This document shows, piece by piece, positions 9,084-17,279 of a stretch of DNA of 48,770 bases (its first letter is position 1; each line of letters opens with the position of its first letter). This stretch comes from a virus: positions 32,001-80,770 of IMG/VR virus record IMGVR_UViG_3300006802_000085, one strand, 5' to 3'. The notes beneath the pieces were generated by a model. The model saw nothing but the letters and a program-made list of their open reading frames with translations. It made no database searches and was not told the DNA's origin. A program made the translations under genes and the position numbers.

Positions 9084-9994
9084 TGCTGGCGATGACCATC
9101 TCGTCCGGAGAAGAGAAGCTGTATCGGCTGCCGCAGACGCATGTGGCCGTGCTGCAGTACGTCGCCACGGGGCAGACCGAGAGTGACGCCGGGGTGCGCT
9201 GCCGCGACTTCGAGGACTTCACGCTCTCGGCGAGCGCGCCCGACATCGACGTCGACGGCTACGTGCATCATCTGCACGTGCTAGAGCGATGGTGCGACCG
9301 CGCTGAGGTGTGGGCCGGGCTCGACCCCACGCGACCGAAGTGGGCTCGCCGCGTAGGCCGGTGCCGTCGTGCGCTCGCGCGCATGCGCGAGCGTGGGGTG
9401 GGGAGGTCGGCGGACGTGCTCATGGTCGCGCATGGGTACCCCGATGCTATCGTTCGCCAGATCCCGGAGCTGGCGCAGATGCGCGAGGCGCCGATCGCTT
9501 CCTTGGTCCGGTACACCGACGTCGTCGAACGCCATCGGCAAGCGATGGTCGATCGCGAAGTCGGGGTCGAGATGCGGTGGCACATGACCCGCGCCGCGCT
9601 CCGCCCCGAGCAAGGGCCAGCCACGCCCCCTGGTTGGCGCGTGGTGGCGTTTTCGCGCCCGGCGGCGGGGGCGGGCCCTGTCGTGGACATTGCCGCCTAC
9701 AGCGGGCGGCTACGCGCCGCCGCGGCCCGGCGCCGGCACCTAGACCTCGTCGTCAGTAGCGCCGACGCCCTACGCGATGCGCTCTCACCAGCCGATGAGA
9801 GCATGCCCGTGCAGGCGCCGGGGGAGCCCGCGCACGAGTACCATGCCCGAGTCGCCGAGCGTGGCGAGCGCCGCCGACGCTCGCGCGAGGCCCGCGCCGC
9901 GTTCGTGACTCAGGCGCGCATCGAAGCTATGCGCATGTTGTCCGCTGCCGAAGCGGACTATTACACGGCGTGGTCTGCGGTGGGGTGGCGATGA
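9083..9994 (+). CDS. hypothetical protein, Arg-rich C-terminal half
   Basis: 303 residues, start coupled to the upstream stop (TGATG at 9081-9085). The N-terminal third (LPQTHVAVLQYVATGQTESDAG, then a segment ending LHVLERWCDRAEVW) may contain a helix-turn-helix, and RRVGRCRRALARMRERG follows. The C-terminal part is charged and helical (EYHARVAERGERRRRSREARAAF). I recognise no family. It is co-directional and overlapping with the lysin and with the next gene. Confidence 0.65.
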   Translation: MLAMTISSGEEKLYRLPQTHVAVLQYVATGQTESDAGVRCRDFEDFTLSASAPDIDVDGYVHHLHVLERWCDRAEVWAGLDPTRPKWARRVGRCRRALARMRERGVGRSADVLMVAHGYPDAIVRQIPELAQMREAPIASLVRYTDVVERHRQAMVDREVGVEMRWHMTRAALRPEQGPATPPGWRVVAFSRPAAGAGPVVDIAAYSGRLRAAAARRRHLDLVVSSADALRDALSPADESMPVQAPGEPAHEYHARVAERGERRRRSREARAAFVTQARIEAMRMLSAAEADYYTAWSAVGWR

Positions 9995-10425
9995 GCGACG
10001 ACGACAAGACGGCGACGAAGCCGAAGAACAAGGGCGGCAGGCCCAAGGGCGAAGGCCGACCCCGGGGCGCGTGGTCCAAGCCCGTGTACATCGACGGTAC
10101 GAGCGACTACCTCGTGGGCACGCATCGGTTCGCGCGGCTGTACGGGCGCAACGAGCACTGGGCGCGCAACCTGCTGCAGGAGTGGTACACGGAGCAGCTC
10201 AAGGGTGGGCCCGTGCGCGTGCTCGTCCGGTACACGATCGTGAAGGGCAAACGGCAGCGACGGCTGTTCACTACCATCGGCGTCATCGAGCAGTCGATGC
10301 CGCGCGGGCGCGACATGGAGCTGGAGCGTTGGCGCAAAGAAGTCGACGCCGACATCGACCGCGCGTTCCGCCGCATCGTCGAGTTGGAGTTGCGGCTCGG
10401 CATCCGCAAGATGGGCACGCGCTAG
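9991..10425 (+). CDS. small basic protein with AT-hook-like N-terminus
   Basis: 144 residues from the ATG at 9991 (ATGA overlap). The N-terminus KNKGGRPKGEGRPRGAW carries two GRP cores like AT-hook minor-groove binders. The segment GTHRFARLYGRNEHWARNLLQEWY could be a helix-turn-helix. The C-terminus is a charged helix. A DNA-binding role is inferred from composition only. Confidence 0.65.
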   Translation: MSDDDKTATKPKNKGGRPKGEGRPRGAWSKPVYIDGTSDYLVGTHRFARLYGRNEHWARNLLQEWYTEQLKGGPVRVLVRYTIVKGKRQRRLFTTIGVIEQSMPRGRDMELERWRKEVDADIDRAFRRIVELELRLGIRKMGTR

Positions 10426-10482
10426 AACGCGCGCGCGGGGAGTTCGCGCTCGGCGCGAGCATGCGCTAGCGAACCGTGGCCG

Positions 10483-10500
10483 CGTTTACCCGGGTAGACG
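10483..10500 (+). repeat. dispersed palindrome, copy 1
   Basis: CGTTTACCCGGGTAGACG. One mismatch in the right arm, so this is the inverse orientation of the common form. It lies in the 147-base gap before the 10573 gene, 47 bases upstream of a CATTAC box. Confidence 0.9.
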
Positions 10501-10546
10501 CCGGCGGCGTCGGGGGCGGTGCGCGCGCTGATAAACCCCTTTGCGC

Positions 10547-10552
10547 CATTAC
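10547..10552 (+). promoter_or_regulatory. -10-like box, type C variant (CATTAC)
   Basis: GCGCCATTACCCTAG resembles the recurrent CGCCATAACC box. Here the start codon is 20 bases away behind a GAGGA ribosome site, so the mRNA would have a short leader. Confidence 0.5.
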
Positions 10553-10572
10553 CCTAGAACGAGGACACCTAC

Positions 10573-11055
10573 ATGATGAACGCACTCACCCTTGCCCTGC
10601 TCGCGTCGGTCACCGTCGCCATGAACCGGCTCGCGCCCAAGCGCGACAACCGCGCGCTTGCCGAAGCCGTCGCGCAGGTGGTCGCGGCGGAGCCACCGAT
10701 CTTCCAGGACGACGCCGACCGCAAGCGTACGGCGGCGCTCGTCGTCGCCGTCGCCTACCGCGAGAGTGGGCTCGACGCCGCGGCGCTCGGCGACCGCGAC
10801 AAGGCGGGGCGCCCGCACTCGTTCTGCGCGATGCAGATCCACGAGAGCGCCGGCGGCACGCACGCGCTCACGACCGACCCCAAGGCGTGCGTCGCGAAGG
10901 GGTTGACGATGCTCCGTGTGAGCGTGCGCACGGACCCATCGCACCCGGTGGCGTGGTACGCGCGCGGCCCGCGCTTCCGCTCGTCGACTGCGCAACGGAT
11001 CTCGAATGACCGCATGTGGCTCGCGCGCAAGGTGTACGCGTGGTGGGGCAGATGA
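10573..11055 (+). CDS. lysozyme-like/transglycosylase-like protein
   Basis: 160 residues. The N-terminus MMNALTLALLASVTVA is hydrophobic and could be a signal or membrane anchor. AYRESGLDAAALGDRDKAG followed by SFCAMQIHES is the pattern of lytic transglycosylase (SLT/GH23-type) domains, in which the Glu of RESGL is catalytic and a Q-x-H/N segment follows. The rest is short for the family. It is a candidate secreted endolysin or a lysis-accessory protein, separate from the larger hydrolase at 7950. Confidence 0.65.
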   Translation: MMNALTLALLASVTVAMNRLAPKRDNRALAEAVAQVVAAEPPIFQDDADRKRTAALVVAVAYRESGLDAAALGDRDKAGRPHSFCAMQIHESAGGTHALTTDPKACVAKGLTMLRVSVRTDPSHPVAWYARGPRFRSSTAQRISNDRMWLARKVYAWWGR

Positions 11056-11291
11056 CCAATCCGCGCCCGGACACGAGGCTATCGTGCGCGCTCCTTGTGC
11101 AGTTCTCCGACGGGTTGGGTTGGCGCGAGATTCTCGCGCTCGACACCCTGCGCTCGCGCGGTTGGTGGCGCGACGCCGTCGCCGAGGCCGAAGCCAACGG
11201 AGAGATCGAATGGTCGGGCGATGCGTGGCGACTGACCGATGAGGGGCGGAGGCGAGTGGCGCGGACGTTGATGACCACAGGGAGGTTGTAG
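11052..11291 (+). CDS. small winged-helix-like protein
   Basis: 79 residues; ATG overlaps the upstream stop. LGWREILALDTLRSRGWWRDAVAEAEANGEIEWSGDAWRLTDEGRRR has the helix-turn-helix plus wing look of small DNA-binding domains. No family named. Confidence 0.6.
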   Translation: MTNPRPDTRLSCALLVQFSDGLGWREILALDTLRSRGWWRDAVAEAEANGEIEWSGDAWRLTDEGRRRVARTLMTTGRL

Positions 11292-11294
11292 CCG

Positions 11295-12203
11295 ATGATG
11301 ATCACGGGGAAGAGCGACGACAATGGGGTGGTGCGTGTGGACCCGAAATCGCGGCGCGGGTGTCGCCGATGGACCGAGGCCGAGGACCGGCAGGTGGTTC
11401 TCGGTTGGGGGCACGTGCCGTTGCGCGAGGTGGCGGCGGCGATTCGGCGCACCGAGTTGTCGGTGTACCTCCGCGGCACGCGCGTGCTCGGTCTCGACAC
11501 CTCGGTGCCGCAGGGGTTCGAGAGCTTGAGCGGTGCCGCGCGCCGCTTGGGAGTGAGCGAGCGACAGCTCCGCGAGATGAACGCCATCGTCGGGAACTCG
11601 CGCTACATCCGGCGCGCGGTCACGATGCCGATGCCCGGCAAGGCGCCGCGCAGGTTCATCATCGAGGCGGACAAGGCCGACGAGGTGATGCGGCTCTGGT
11701 CCGCGACGGAGACGCCTGCGATGGCGGCGCGCCGCTACGGGTTCGCCGAGTCGACGGTGCGCGCCGCGCTCCGACTATCCGCCGCACGGGGCGCGGTCGA
11801 GGGTATCCCGCGCGAGCCAAAAGGCACGAAACATTGGAGGGTGCCGAGCACGGTGATCGACGCCGTGCTCACGCGGTGGGTACGCGCGGAGACGGCAGCA
11901 GCGGCGGCTGCCCGTCACGGGGTCTCGCCGCACAAGGTTGCGCGCGCGCTCCGCAAGCACGGACTCACCACAGGCACGCATGCGATGCGCGACTATCTCC
12001 GGTCCGTTGCCGGTGGAGTGCGTGAGCAGTACCCGGGCGCAGAGCGTGAGATCGTCGGCGAGGCGTTCGACATGTTCTTCGACGCTCTCGCGCATCTGCG
12101 CGGTGTAGCGGCGTGGCGAGCGTGGCCGATGCTGCCGGAAGAGATCGACGAGGTACTCGTTCGCGAGCGAGTGATTGATGCGAGGGCACGTGACGGTGGA
12201 TGA
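11295..12203 (+). CDS. multi-helix-turn-helix DNA-binding protein
   Basis: 302 residues. Three to four HTH-like units can be seen: WTEAEDRQVVLGWGHVPLREVAAAIRRTELSVYLR (Myb/SANT-like), SLSGAARRLGVSERQLREM, ETPAMAARRYGFAESTVRAAL, and ETAAAAAARHGVSPHKVARALRKHGL. Repeated HTH units suggest recognition of a repeated or long DNA site. The gene sits directly before the AT-rich inverted-repeat block at 12236-12350. Whether it binds that block or the dispersed palindrome is not known. Confidence 0.7.
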   Translation: MMITGKSDDNGVVRVDPKSRRGCRRWTEAEDRQVVLGWGHVPLREVAAAIRRTELSVYLRGTRVLGLDTSVPQGFESLSGAARRLGVSERQLREMNAIVGNSRYIRRAVTMPMPGKAPRRFIIEADKADEVMRLWSATETPAMAARRYGFAESTVRAALRLSAARGAVEGIPREPKGTKHWRVPSTVIDAVLTRWVRAETAAAAAARHGVSPHKVARALRKHGLTTGTHAMRDYLRSVAGGVREQYPGAEREIVGEAFDMFFDALAHLRGVAAWRAWPMLPEEIDEVLVRERVIDARARDGG

Positions 12204-12235
12204 GGTCCTCGACACCGTACGCCACCCCGCCCCCC

Positions 12236-12350
12236 GCCTATACTTCGCTACGCGAAGTATGCTTCTTGGTTACAACCAAGGACCGATCTCTTAACTAGTT
12301 TAAGATCATTAAGTCAAACAAAAAGTTTAGACCCTAGTTCAGACCGTGCC
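12236..12350. other. AT-rich intergenic block with inverted repeats
   Basis: The 192-base gap between genes holds the only clearly AT-rich stretch of the window. It contains ATACTTCGC-TAC-GCGAAGTAT (9-base perfect arms), CTTGGTT-AC-AACCAAG (7-base arms), CTTAA-CTAGT-TTAAG, then an A/T-rich tail. It could be an origin, an attachment site or a regulatory/termination region. No gene is seen in it. Confidence 0.6.
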
Positions 12351-12395
12351 CCCACACGCGCCATAACCCACCGACGACGAGGAGGCGACACACCG

Positions 12396-12680
12396 ATGAC
12401 GACGCGCAGCAAAGCAAGCAAGCACCCGATCACCACACGCCGCTCATGGTTCGGCACCGGCAAGGGGCGACAGCTCGTGATCACGGTGCGAGATTGGTAC
12501 GACTTCGATCGGGTTCGGTCGGTGCTGCCGCCCATGTGGGGGCTGTCGGCGGCGCCGGCGGGTGCGGCCGAGCGCGTGCTCGGTGTGGAGCTTGCGGCAC
12601 TCGTCGCGCAGGAGGCGGCGCGGGGGCGGCAGCCGCAGATCGCGATCGACCCCGCGGCCTTCTCGCGTTTACCCGGGTAA
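12396..12680 (+). CDS. hypothetical protein with RSK-type N-terminus and LPG* end
   Basis: 94 residues; GAGGAGGCGAC lies before the ATG. The N-terminus MTTRSKASKHPIT resembles the M(K/R)xRSE start shared by four other proteins of the window. The last codons (R L P G stop) are supplied by the dispersed palindrome, whose GGGTAA gives Gly-stop. Function unknown. Confidence 0.6.
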   Translation: MTTRSKASKHPITTRRSWFGTGKGRQLVITVRDWYDFDRVRSVLPPMWGLSAAPAGAAERVLGVELAALVAQEAARGRQPQIAIDPAAFSRLPG

Positions 12681-12685
12681 ACGCG
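12664..12685 (+). repeat. dispersed palindrome, copy 2 (perfect, 22 bp)
   Basis: Perfect symmetric core CGTTTACCCGGGTAAACG with extra CG/CG pairs outside. It contains the stop codon of the 12396 gene and ends 8 bases before the CATAAC box of the helicase gene, so it covers the -35 position of that promoter. Confidence 0.92.
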
Positions 12686-12693
12686 CCGCGCGC

Positions 12694-12699
12694 CATAAC
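12694..12699 (+). promoter_or_regulatory. -10-like box, type C (CATAAC)
   Basis: CGCGCCATAACCCC with the helicase ATG 9 bases after the box; no ribosome site between. Predicts a leaderless or near-leaderless mRNA. Confidence 0.65.
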
Positions 12700-12707
12700 C
12701 CCAGGGC

Positions 12708-14165
12708 ATGACCGTCGCCATCACCGTCGACAACCGGATCCGCATCGCGCTGCGCGGGTTGCCCGACGACGCGGCGGAGGCGCTGCGCCGAGCGTGCACG
12801 CACATGAACCCGGAGTTCCTCAAGCGCAAGCGCATGGGCTACGCCACGTGGAAGGTGCCGGCGGAGATTCGCACTTGGTCGTCGACGGAGCACGAGCTGT
12901 CGCTACCGCGGGGCGTGATGGCGCGGGTGCGCGCGATCTTCTCCGAGCACGGCCTCCGCTTCCGCGTCGTCGACGCGCGCGTGGAGGGGGCGCCGCTGCT
13001 TCGGCCGCCCGTGTACGTGGGGCACGAGCCGCGCGACTATCAACACGCGGCGACGTCTGCCATCCTCGCCCGTGAACAGGGGGTGGTGCGCGCGAGCACG
13101 GGGTCGGGCAAAACCACGACGATGCTGTACGCGGCCTCGCGCATCGGGCTCAACACGTTGGTGGTGCTGCCGTCGGTGAAGCTGTTGGACCAGACGGTCG
13201 AGGTGGCGGAGAAGCTGCTGCGGCTCGACGGCGGTGTGGTGGGCGTCGTGCGCGGCGGCACCAAGCGCCTGCGCCCGCTCACGGTCGCGACGCAGCAGAC
13301 GCTGTGGCGCCGCACCGTGGACGAGGACGTGCGCGCGTACTTCGGCGCGGTCATGATCGACGAGGCCCACCACGCGGCGGCGTCCACGTTCCAGGACGTG
13401 ATCGATCAGTTCCCGTGCCGGTACCGGGTCGCGTTCACCGCCGACGAGAGACGGCGCGACCGCAAGGAGTTCCTGGTCTACGACGCGTTCGGCGACGTGC
13501 TGCACGAGACCACGCGCGCGGAGTGCGAGGCCAAGGGCGCGATCGTCGACGTGGAAGTGCGGGTGGTGCTCACGCGCTTCCGCGACGGGTTGTATCAGCG
13601 CGACGCGAACTTCGGCGCGCTCGTGGATCGGATGGCGGCGGACCCAGACCGCAACAGCACCATCCTCGACATCGTCCGGGAGGAGGTGTCGGCGGGCGAG
13701 CAGGTGATCGTGTGCACGCACCGGCGCGAGCACGCGCGCGAGCTACAGGTGCGGCTCATCGAGATGGGCGTGAGCAGCGGGCAGATGCTCGGCGGCGCCG
13801 CCGCCGGCGACGTGCGCGACTTCGCCGCGACGCGCGCCGGGCTGAGGAGCAAACGCACGAGCTGCGGCGTGGGCACGTACGAGGCGCTGGGCGAGGGTAT
13901 CGATTTGCCGGCGGTCGCGGTCGGGATTGCGGCCACGCCCATCACCGCGAACAAGCAACGCTTCAACCAGTACCGCGGCCGGTTGTGCCGACCGTCGGCG
14001 GGCAAGACCCACGGGCGGCTGTACGTGATGCTCGACCACCACGTGCTCGGCGAGCGCGCGCTCGCGAACGTGCTTGCGTGGAACCGCACCGTACGCGTGC
14101 GCAGGGGCGGCCGGTGGGTCGACGCTCGCGCGTTGGGTGTGCGCGCCATAATCCGGGGTGCATGA
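12708..14165 (+). CDS. SF2 DNA helicase (UvsW/XPB-like)
   Basis: 485 residues. Walker A STGSGKT (130-136), DEAH box (218-221), a Q-like DYQHAATSAIL segment before motif I, and later motifs VIVCTHRREHARELQ and EGIDLPAVAVGIAATPITANKQRFNQYRGRLCRP (motif V/VI with Arg finger). This is the arrangement of phage UvsW and XPB-type helicases, which unwind branched recombination intermediates and R-loops. Start chosen at the ATG placed by the type C promoter. Confidence 0.85.
   Translation: MTVAITVDNRIRIALRGLPDDAAEALRRACTHMNPEFLKRKRMGYATWKVPAEIRTWSSTEHELSLPRGVMARVRAIFSEHGLRFRVVDARVEGAPLLRPPVYVGHEPRDYQHAATSAILAREQGVVRASTGSGKTTTMLYAASRIGLNTLVVLPSVKLLDQTVEVAEKLLRLDGGVVGVVRGGTKRLRPLTVATQQTLWRRTVDEDVRAYFGAVMIDEAHHAAASTFQDVIDQFPCRYRVAFTADERRRDRKEFLVYDAFGDVLHETTRAECEAKGAIVDVEVRVVLTRFRDGLYQRDANFGALVDRMAADPDRNSTILDIVREEVSAGEQVIVCTHRREHARELQVRLIEMGVSSGQMLGGAAAGDVRDFAATRAGLRSKRTSCGVGTYEALGEGIDLPAVAVGIAATPITANKQRFNQYRGRLCRPSAGKTHGRLYVMLDHHVLGERALANVLAWNRTVRVRRGGRWVDARALGVRAIIRGA
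14147..14152 (+). promoter_or_regulatory. -10-like box, type C variant (CATAAT)
   Basis: GCGCGCCATAATCC lies inside the last codons of the helicase gene. ATG 14162 is 10 bases after the box; GTG 14158 is 6 bases after. Confidence 0.6.
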
Positions 14166-14901
14166 AAACTCGATCCGAAGTCCTACGCGAGAAGAAGCAG
14201 AAGAACCCCGCGCCCGAGCCGGCGAGCGCCGAGCCGCTACCGTCAAGGCGAAGTGCAGCGAGTGCGCCGAGGAGATGGACGCAGCCGCGTGCACGACGCG
14301 CGCGGATGGGACCCTGGAGTGCGTGCACTGCGGTGGCCCCGTCGAGGCGGCGGCGTTCACCGCGGCGCCGAAACCAGACGCGCCGTTGCCGCGCGCTGCG
14401 GCTGTCGGGTGGGTGGACCCGCCGCCGGCACGTAGCGTGTTCTGCGGGGTGTGCGGGTCGAAGTGGCCCTTGGTCAACGGCAAGGTGTTTCCCAACTGCG
14501 GGCACAAGGTGTCGGAAGCGACGGATGACCCGCGGCACGCGACGGCGTTTGCTCCGCCGGCAGGGCTCAATACCGTGTCTGAGCGCGAGGTCGAACGGCG
14601 CAACGCTGCCGACGCCGCGAAGGCTGTACCGACGCCGCTGGCCAACGTCAGCGGCGGCACCGGCGTCGTCGTCGCCGGTGCGAGCAACCGATTGAGCATC
14701 GCGTGGGGCGAGTCGCGCTTCCCCGTCGATGCCTACAACTACTTCAAGGTCGGGAGTCACATCGTCACCGTCGACGTGCCCGAGGGTGAGGACAGGCTCG
14801 CGGTCGCGCGCGCAATCGCTGCCGATCTAGAGCGAATCGCAGACGAACTTTTCGAGCGTCAGCGCGCGTGGTACGAAAAGAAGCTTGCCTCGGTCAAGTG
14901 A
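14158..14901 (+). CDS. zinc-ribbon protein, probable frameshift near its start
   Basis: 247 residues if read from GTG 14158. Two zinc-binding cysteine sets are visible: CSECAEEM...CVHCGGP and CGVCGSKW...CGHKV, followed by a linker and a C-terminal domain (YNYFKVGSHIVTVDVPEGEDRLAVARAIAADLERIADELFE). The first 30 residues look non-native in this frame. The ATG at 14162, one frame over, reads MKTRSEVLREKKQKNPAPEP, which matches the N-terminus of other genes here. A frameshift at about 14220-14255 (error, or programmed) would join the two. Function unknown; lies between helicase genes. Confidence 0.6.
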   Translation: MHENSIRSPTREEAEEPRARAGERRAATVKAKCSECAEEMDAAACTTRADGTLECVHCGGPVEAAAFTAAPKPDAPLPRAAAVGWVDPPPARSVFCGVCGSKWPLVNGKVFPNCGHKVSEATDDPRHATAFAPPAGLNTVSEREVERRNAADAAKAVPTPLANVSGGTGVVVAGASNRLSIAWGESRFPVDAYNYFKVGSHIVTVDVPEGEDRLAVARAIAADLERIADELFERQRAWYEKKLASVK

Positions 14902-14930
14902 TCGGTGGGCGAGGGAAAGGGCTGAGGGAT

Positions 14931-15488
14931 ATGGGGCGTCGCACCGTGGACTTGAACGAGTCGCTGTTTGCTGCCGGCGAGGAGGACGACGACGGAGGCG
15001 GTGAAGCGACCGATGACGATGGCGGCGACGACGCCTTCGCCGCCATGGTCGCGACCACGCGTGCGAAGATGCACCGGCGCAAGACGAAGCCGAAGACGAT
15101 CGCCGCCGCGGTGTTCAACCGCGCGCTGACGGAAGCGGACGAGATGCTTCGGAGCGGGAACTGGGAAGGCGCCGGCGTGCGTCACCTCGTTGCCGCCTAC
15201 GACCGATGCCACACCCGCTGCTACGGAGTCGAACCCGCGGAGCTGGGGCCGAGCGAGCGATTCAACGCGAGCATGCTCGCGGCCACGATGCTCAAGCGCG
15301 AGTTCAACGGCGACCTCGTGGGCATGGTCGAGTACATGCTCTGGGCCTGGGAGCGGGAGCTTGACCGAGAGAAGTGGCGCCGCGAGAACGGTCGCGACGG
15401 CGGGCGCATCGGCGTGCGGCTGATGTTCTCGGGCGCGCTGCTCACCGACTACCGGCTGCACCTAGCGCGCCGGGGTCGGAGCGCGTAG
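14931..15488 (+). CDS. hypothetical protein with acidic N-terminus
   Basis: 185 residues from ATG 14931, chosen for the GAGGGAAAGG just upstream. Residues 13-38 are acidic and glycine-rich (GEEDDDGGGEATDDDGGDD). The rest is a compact helical domain (NRALTEADEMLRSGNWEGAGVRHLVAAYDRCHTRCYG...). It lies between the zinc-ribbon gene and the DnaB-type helicase and may be a helicase loader or accessory by position only; no family recognised. Confidence 0.65.
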   Translation: MGRRTVDLNESLFAAGEEDDDGGGEATDDDGGDDAFAAMVATTRAKMHRRKTKPKTIAAAVFNRALTEADEMLRSGNWEGAGVRHLVAAYDRCHTRCYGVEPAELGPSERFNASMLAATMLKREFNGDLVGMVEYMLWAWERELDREKWRRENGRDGGRIGVRLMFSGALLTDYRLHLARRGRSA

Positions 15489-15501
15489 ACTGGGTCGGGA
15501 G

Positions 15502-15720
15502 ATGAAACGGTTCTTGGTCACCCTGCGCACGCACGCGTGCGGCCCCTCTGACGAGTTCTTCGTCGAGGTGCGGTCGGCGTCGGTCGTGTCCGCGATCCGC
15601 GACGCCGTCGGCGTGTGCAGGGGCATGGGGCCGTTCGCGCTCATGCGCGCGCAGCCGTGGCCGCGCGGGGTGCGTTGCGCCGAGCACGCGGCGCGCCGCG
15701 CCGCCGCCGCTGCAGGGTGA
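15502..15720 (+). CDS. small hypothetical protein
   Basis: 72 residues, MKRFLVTLRTHACGPSDEFFVEVRSASVVSAIRDAVGV: a beta-strand then helix pattern like a small ferredoxin-type fold. GGGAG precedes the ATG closely. The alanine-rich C-terminus is probably disordered. Six bases after its stop begins the next type C promoter box. Confidence 0.5.
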   Translation: MKRFLVTLRTHACGPSDEFFVEVRSASVVSAIRDAVGVCRGMGPFALMRAQPWPRGVRCAEHAARRAAAAAG

Positions 15721-15726
15721 GCGCGC

Positions 15727-15732
15727 CATAAC
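15727..15732 (+). promoter_or_regulatory. -10-like box, type C (CATAAC)
   Basis: GCGCGCCATAACCCC with the DnaB-type helicase ATG 9 bases after the box and no ribosome site between. Confidence 0.65.
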
Positions 15733-15740
15733 CCCCTCGC

Positions 15741-17279
15741 ATGAGGACGCGTTCAGAAGCCAAGCGAGACCGGCAACGCCGTCGCCGCGGTGGTGATGGC
15801 GGCGGCGACGAGTTCCTGCCGGCGCGGTCTGCGACGGAGGAGGCGTGGCAGGTCGAGGTCCCGAACGACCCCATCAACGAGCAGGTTCTTCTCAGCGCGA
15901 TGACGCTGGACGCGGAGACGCGCAAGCGGTTGTTGCGCAGGCTCAAGCCCGACCACTTCTTCGCCGAGCGACACCGCGCCGTCTTCGCAGGGTTGCAGGA
16001 GATGACGGCGCGCGGGCTAGAGTTCGACCCCGCCGTGCTCGCGAGGTACGCGCCCGACGTCGACGTGCGGTTCCTGGAGCAGATCGCGGAGTCGCGCGGG
16101 GAAGCGCCGCCCAACCTCGACCACCACGTCGACACGCTGCTCTGGGATCACAAGCGGGCGCAGGCGGCGGAGGGACCGGTGGCCGCGTTCCTCGCCGGCC
16201 TGCAGAACCCGCGCGAGTCGCCGGCGCGCATGCGCGCGCTCGCGCGCTTGGTGGGGCAAGCCTTCGAGGACGCGCAATCGAAGGCGCCGTTCCTGCGCGA
16301 CACCGACGCCGTCGTCGGCGAGATGATGGCGACGCTCCGCCGTCGCGTGGAGGGCGAAGCCTTCTTTCCCTTCGGCATCGAGGGGCTGGATGCGGGCGAG
16401 GACGGGGTGCGCAGGCTCCGGCCGGGCGCGGCGCCCGGGCTCGTGACCGTGTTGACGGGGATGAGCGGCGCGGGCAAGACCACGACGGCGGGTCACATGA
16501 TCCTCGGGCAGGTACGGCAGCGACGGCGCGTGCTCGTTGGTGCGTGGGAGGTGCGCGCGCCCATGACCTTGGAGTTGGTGACGACGTTGTCGCTGGGGTG
16601 GTCGCGCTCGCGCATTCTCGACGGGCGCAACCAGCGCGTGGACACGGCGATGACTCGCGAGGAGATGGAGGTGTTCGAGCAGCGCGCGCGTGAGCTGGCG
16701 CCATACATCGTCTTCGTCGACAACCCGTTTCGGCGCGGCAGCGTGCGCAAGAGCGGCCGCGTCACCAACGACGACTACCTCGACATCCTGGAGGAGCACG
16801 TGGAAGCGAGCGGCGCCGCGGTCGCGCTGTTCGACTTGTTCGATCGGTGCCTGCGCGACCGCCGACCCGACGACGAGCAGGAGGCGTTGTGGCGGTTGCT
16901 GGAGATGACGGACGCGCATCAGATCCACACCGTCGTCGTGCATCAGCAGAACCTCAAGGGCGACCACGTGCGCCGCGACAACAGGCCGTCGCTGCCCGGG
17001 CTCAAGGGGTCGAGCGCGTACGTCGACGTCGGCGCCACGATCGTCGCCCCGCACATCCCCGCCAGGTTCAAGAACGTTCCCGACGACAAATTCGAGCTGC
17101 ACGTGCTCAAGACCCGGTTCGGTCCACCGTTCGGGCTGGAGTTCGATTGGGACCCGGACACGGGGCAGGTATGGGGCGGACGCGACTTCGGCCGCGACGA
17201 GTTGTTCGACGACGGCGCCGACGGCGCCACGACTCCGCGCATGGGCAAGAAGCCGCAGCGCAAGGGGCCGCGGAGTTGA
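15741..17279 (+). CDS. replicative DNA helicase, DnaB family
   Basis: 512 residues. Residues about 38-150 match the DnaB N-terminal domain (INEQVLLSAMTLDAETRKRLLRRLKPDHFFAERHR...), and the RecA-like motor has Walker A GMSGAGKT (240-247). HTVVVHQQNLKG and the SAYVDVGATIV segment correspond to the later DnaB motifs. The first residues (MRTRSEAKRDRQRRRR) are basic and share the M(K/R)xRSE start. It unwinds the fork ahead of the polymerase and presumably contacts the primase encoded immediately downstream, whose start overlaps its stop. Confidence 0.88.
   Translation: MRTRSEAKRDRQRRRRGGDGGGDEFLPARSATEEAWQVEVPNDPINEQVLLSAMTLDAETRKRLLRRLKPDHFFAERHRAVFAGLQEMTARGLEFDPAVLARYAPDVDVRFLEQIAESRGEAPPNLDHHVDTLLWDHKRAQAAEGPVAAFLAGLQNPRESPARMRALARLVGQAFEDAQSKAPFLRDTDAVVGEMMATLRRRVEGEAFFPFGIEGLDAGEDGVRRLRPGAAPGLVTVLTGMSGAGKTTTAGHMILGQVRQRRRVLVGAWEVRAPMTLELVTTLSLGWSRSRILDGRNQRVDTAMTREEMEVFEQRARELAPYIVFVDNPFRRGSVRKSGRVTNDDYLDILEEHVEASGAAVALFDLFDRCLRDRRPDDEQEALWRLLEMTDAHQIHTVVVHQQNLKGDHVRRDNRPSLPGLKGSSAYVDVGATIVAPHIPARFKNVPDDKFELHVLKTRFGPPFGLEFDWDPDTGQVWGGRDFGRDELFDDGADGATTPRMGKKPQRKGPRS

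Noticed and set aside
12240-12265. Resemblance of ATACTTCGC...GCGAAGTAT to loxP-type recombination arms
   Set aside because: The arm length, spacer and sequence differ from loxP, there is only one copy, and no tyrosine recombinase gene is seen in the window.
12280-12360. Possible tRNA remnant (AGTTCAGACC resembling a T-arm)
   Set aside because: No acceptor stem, D-arm or anticodon arm can be folded around it.
13304-14695. 463-codon + frame overlapping helicase and zinc-ribbon genes, containing the MKTRSE start
   Set aside because: Upstream of 14162 it is a shadow of the helicase gene and after about 14255 it reads as an Arg-rich shadow. Only the 14162-14250 part looks genuine and is treated as a possible frameshifted N-terminus.
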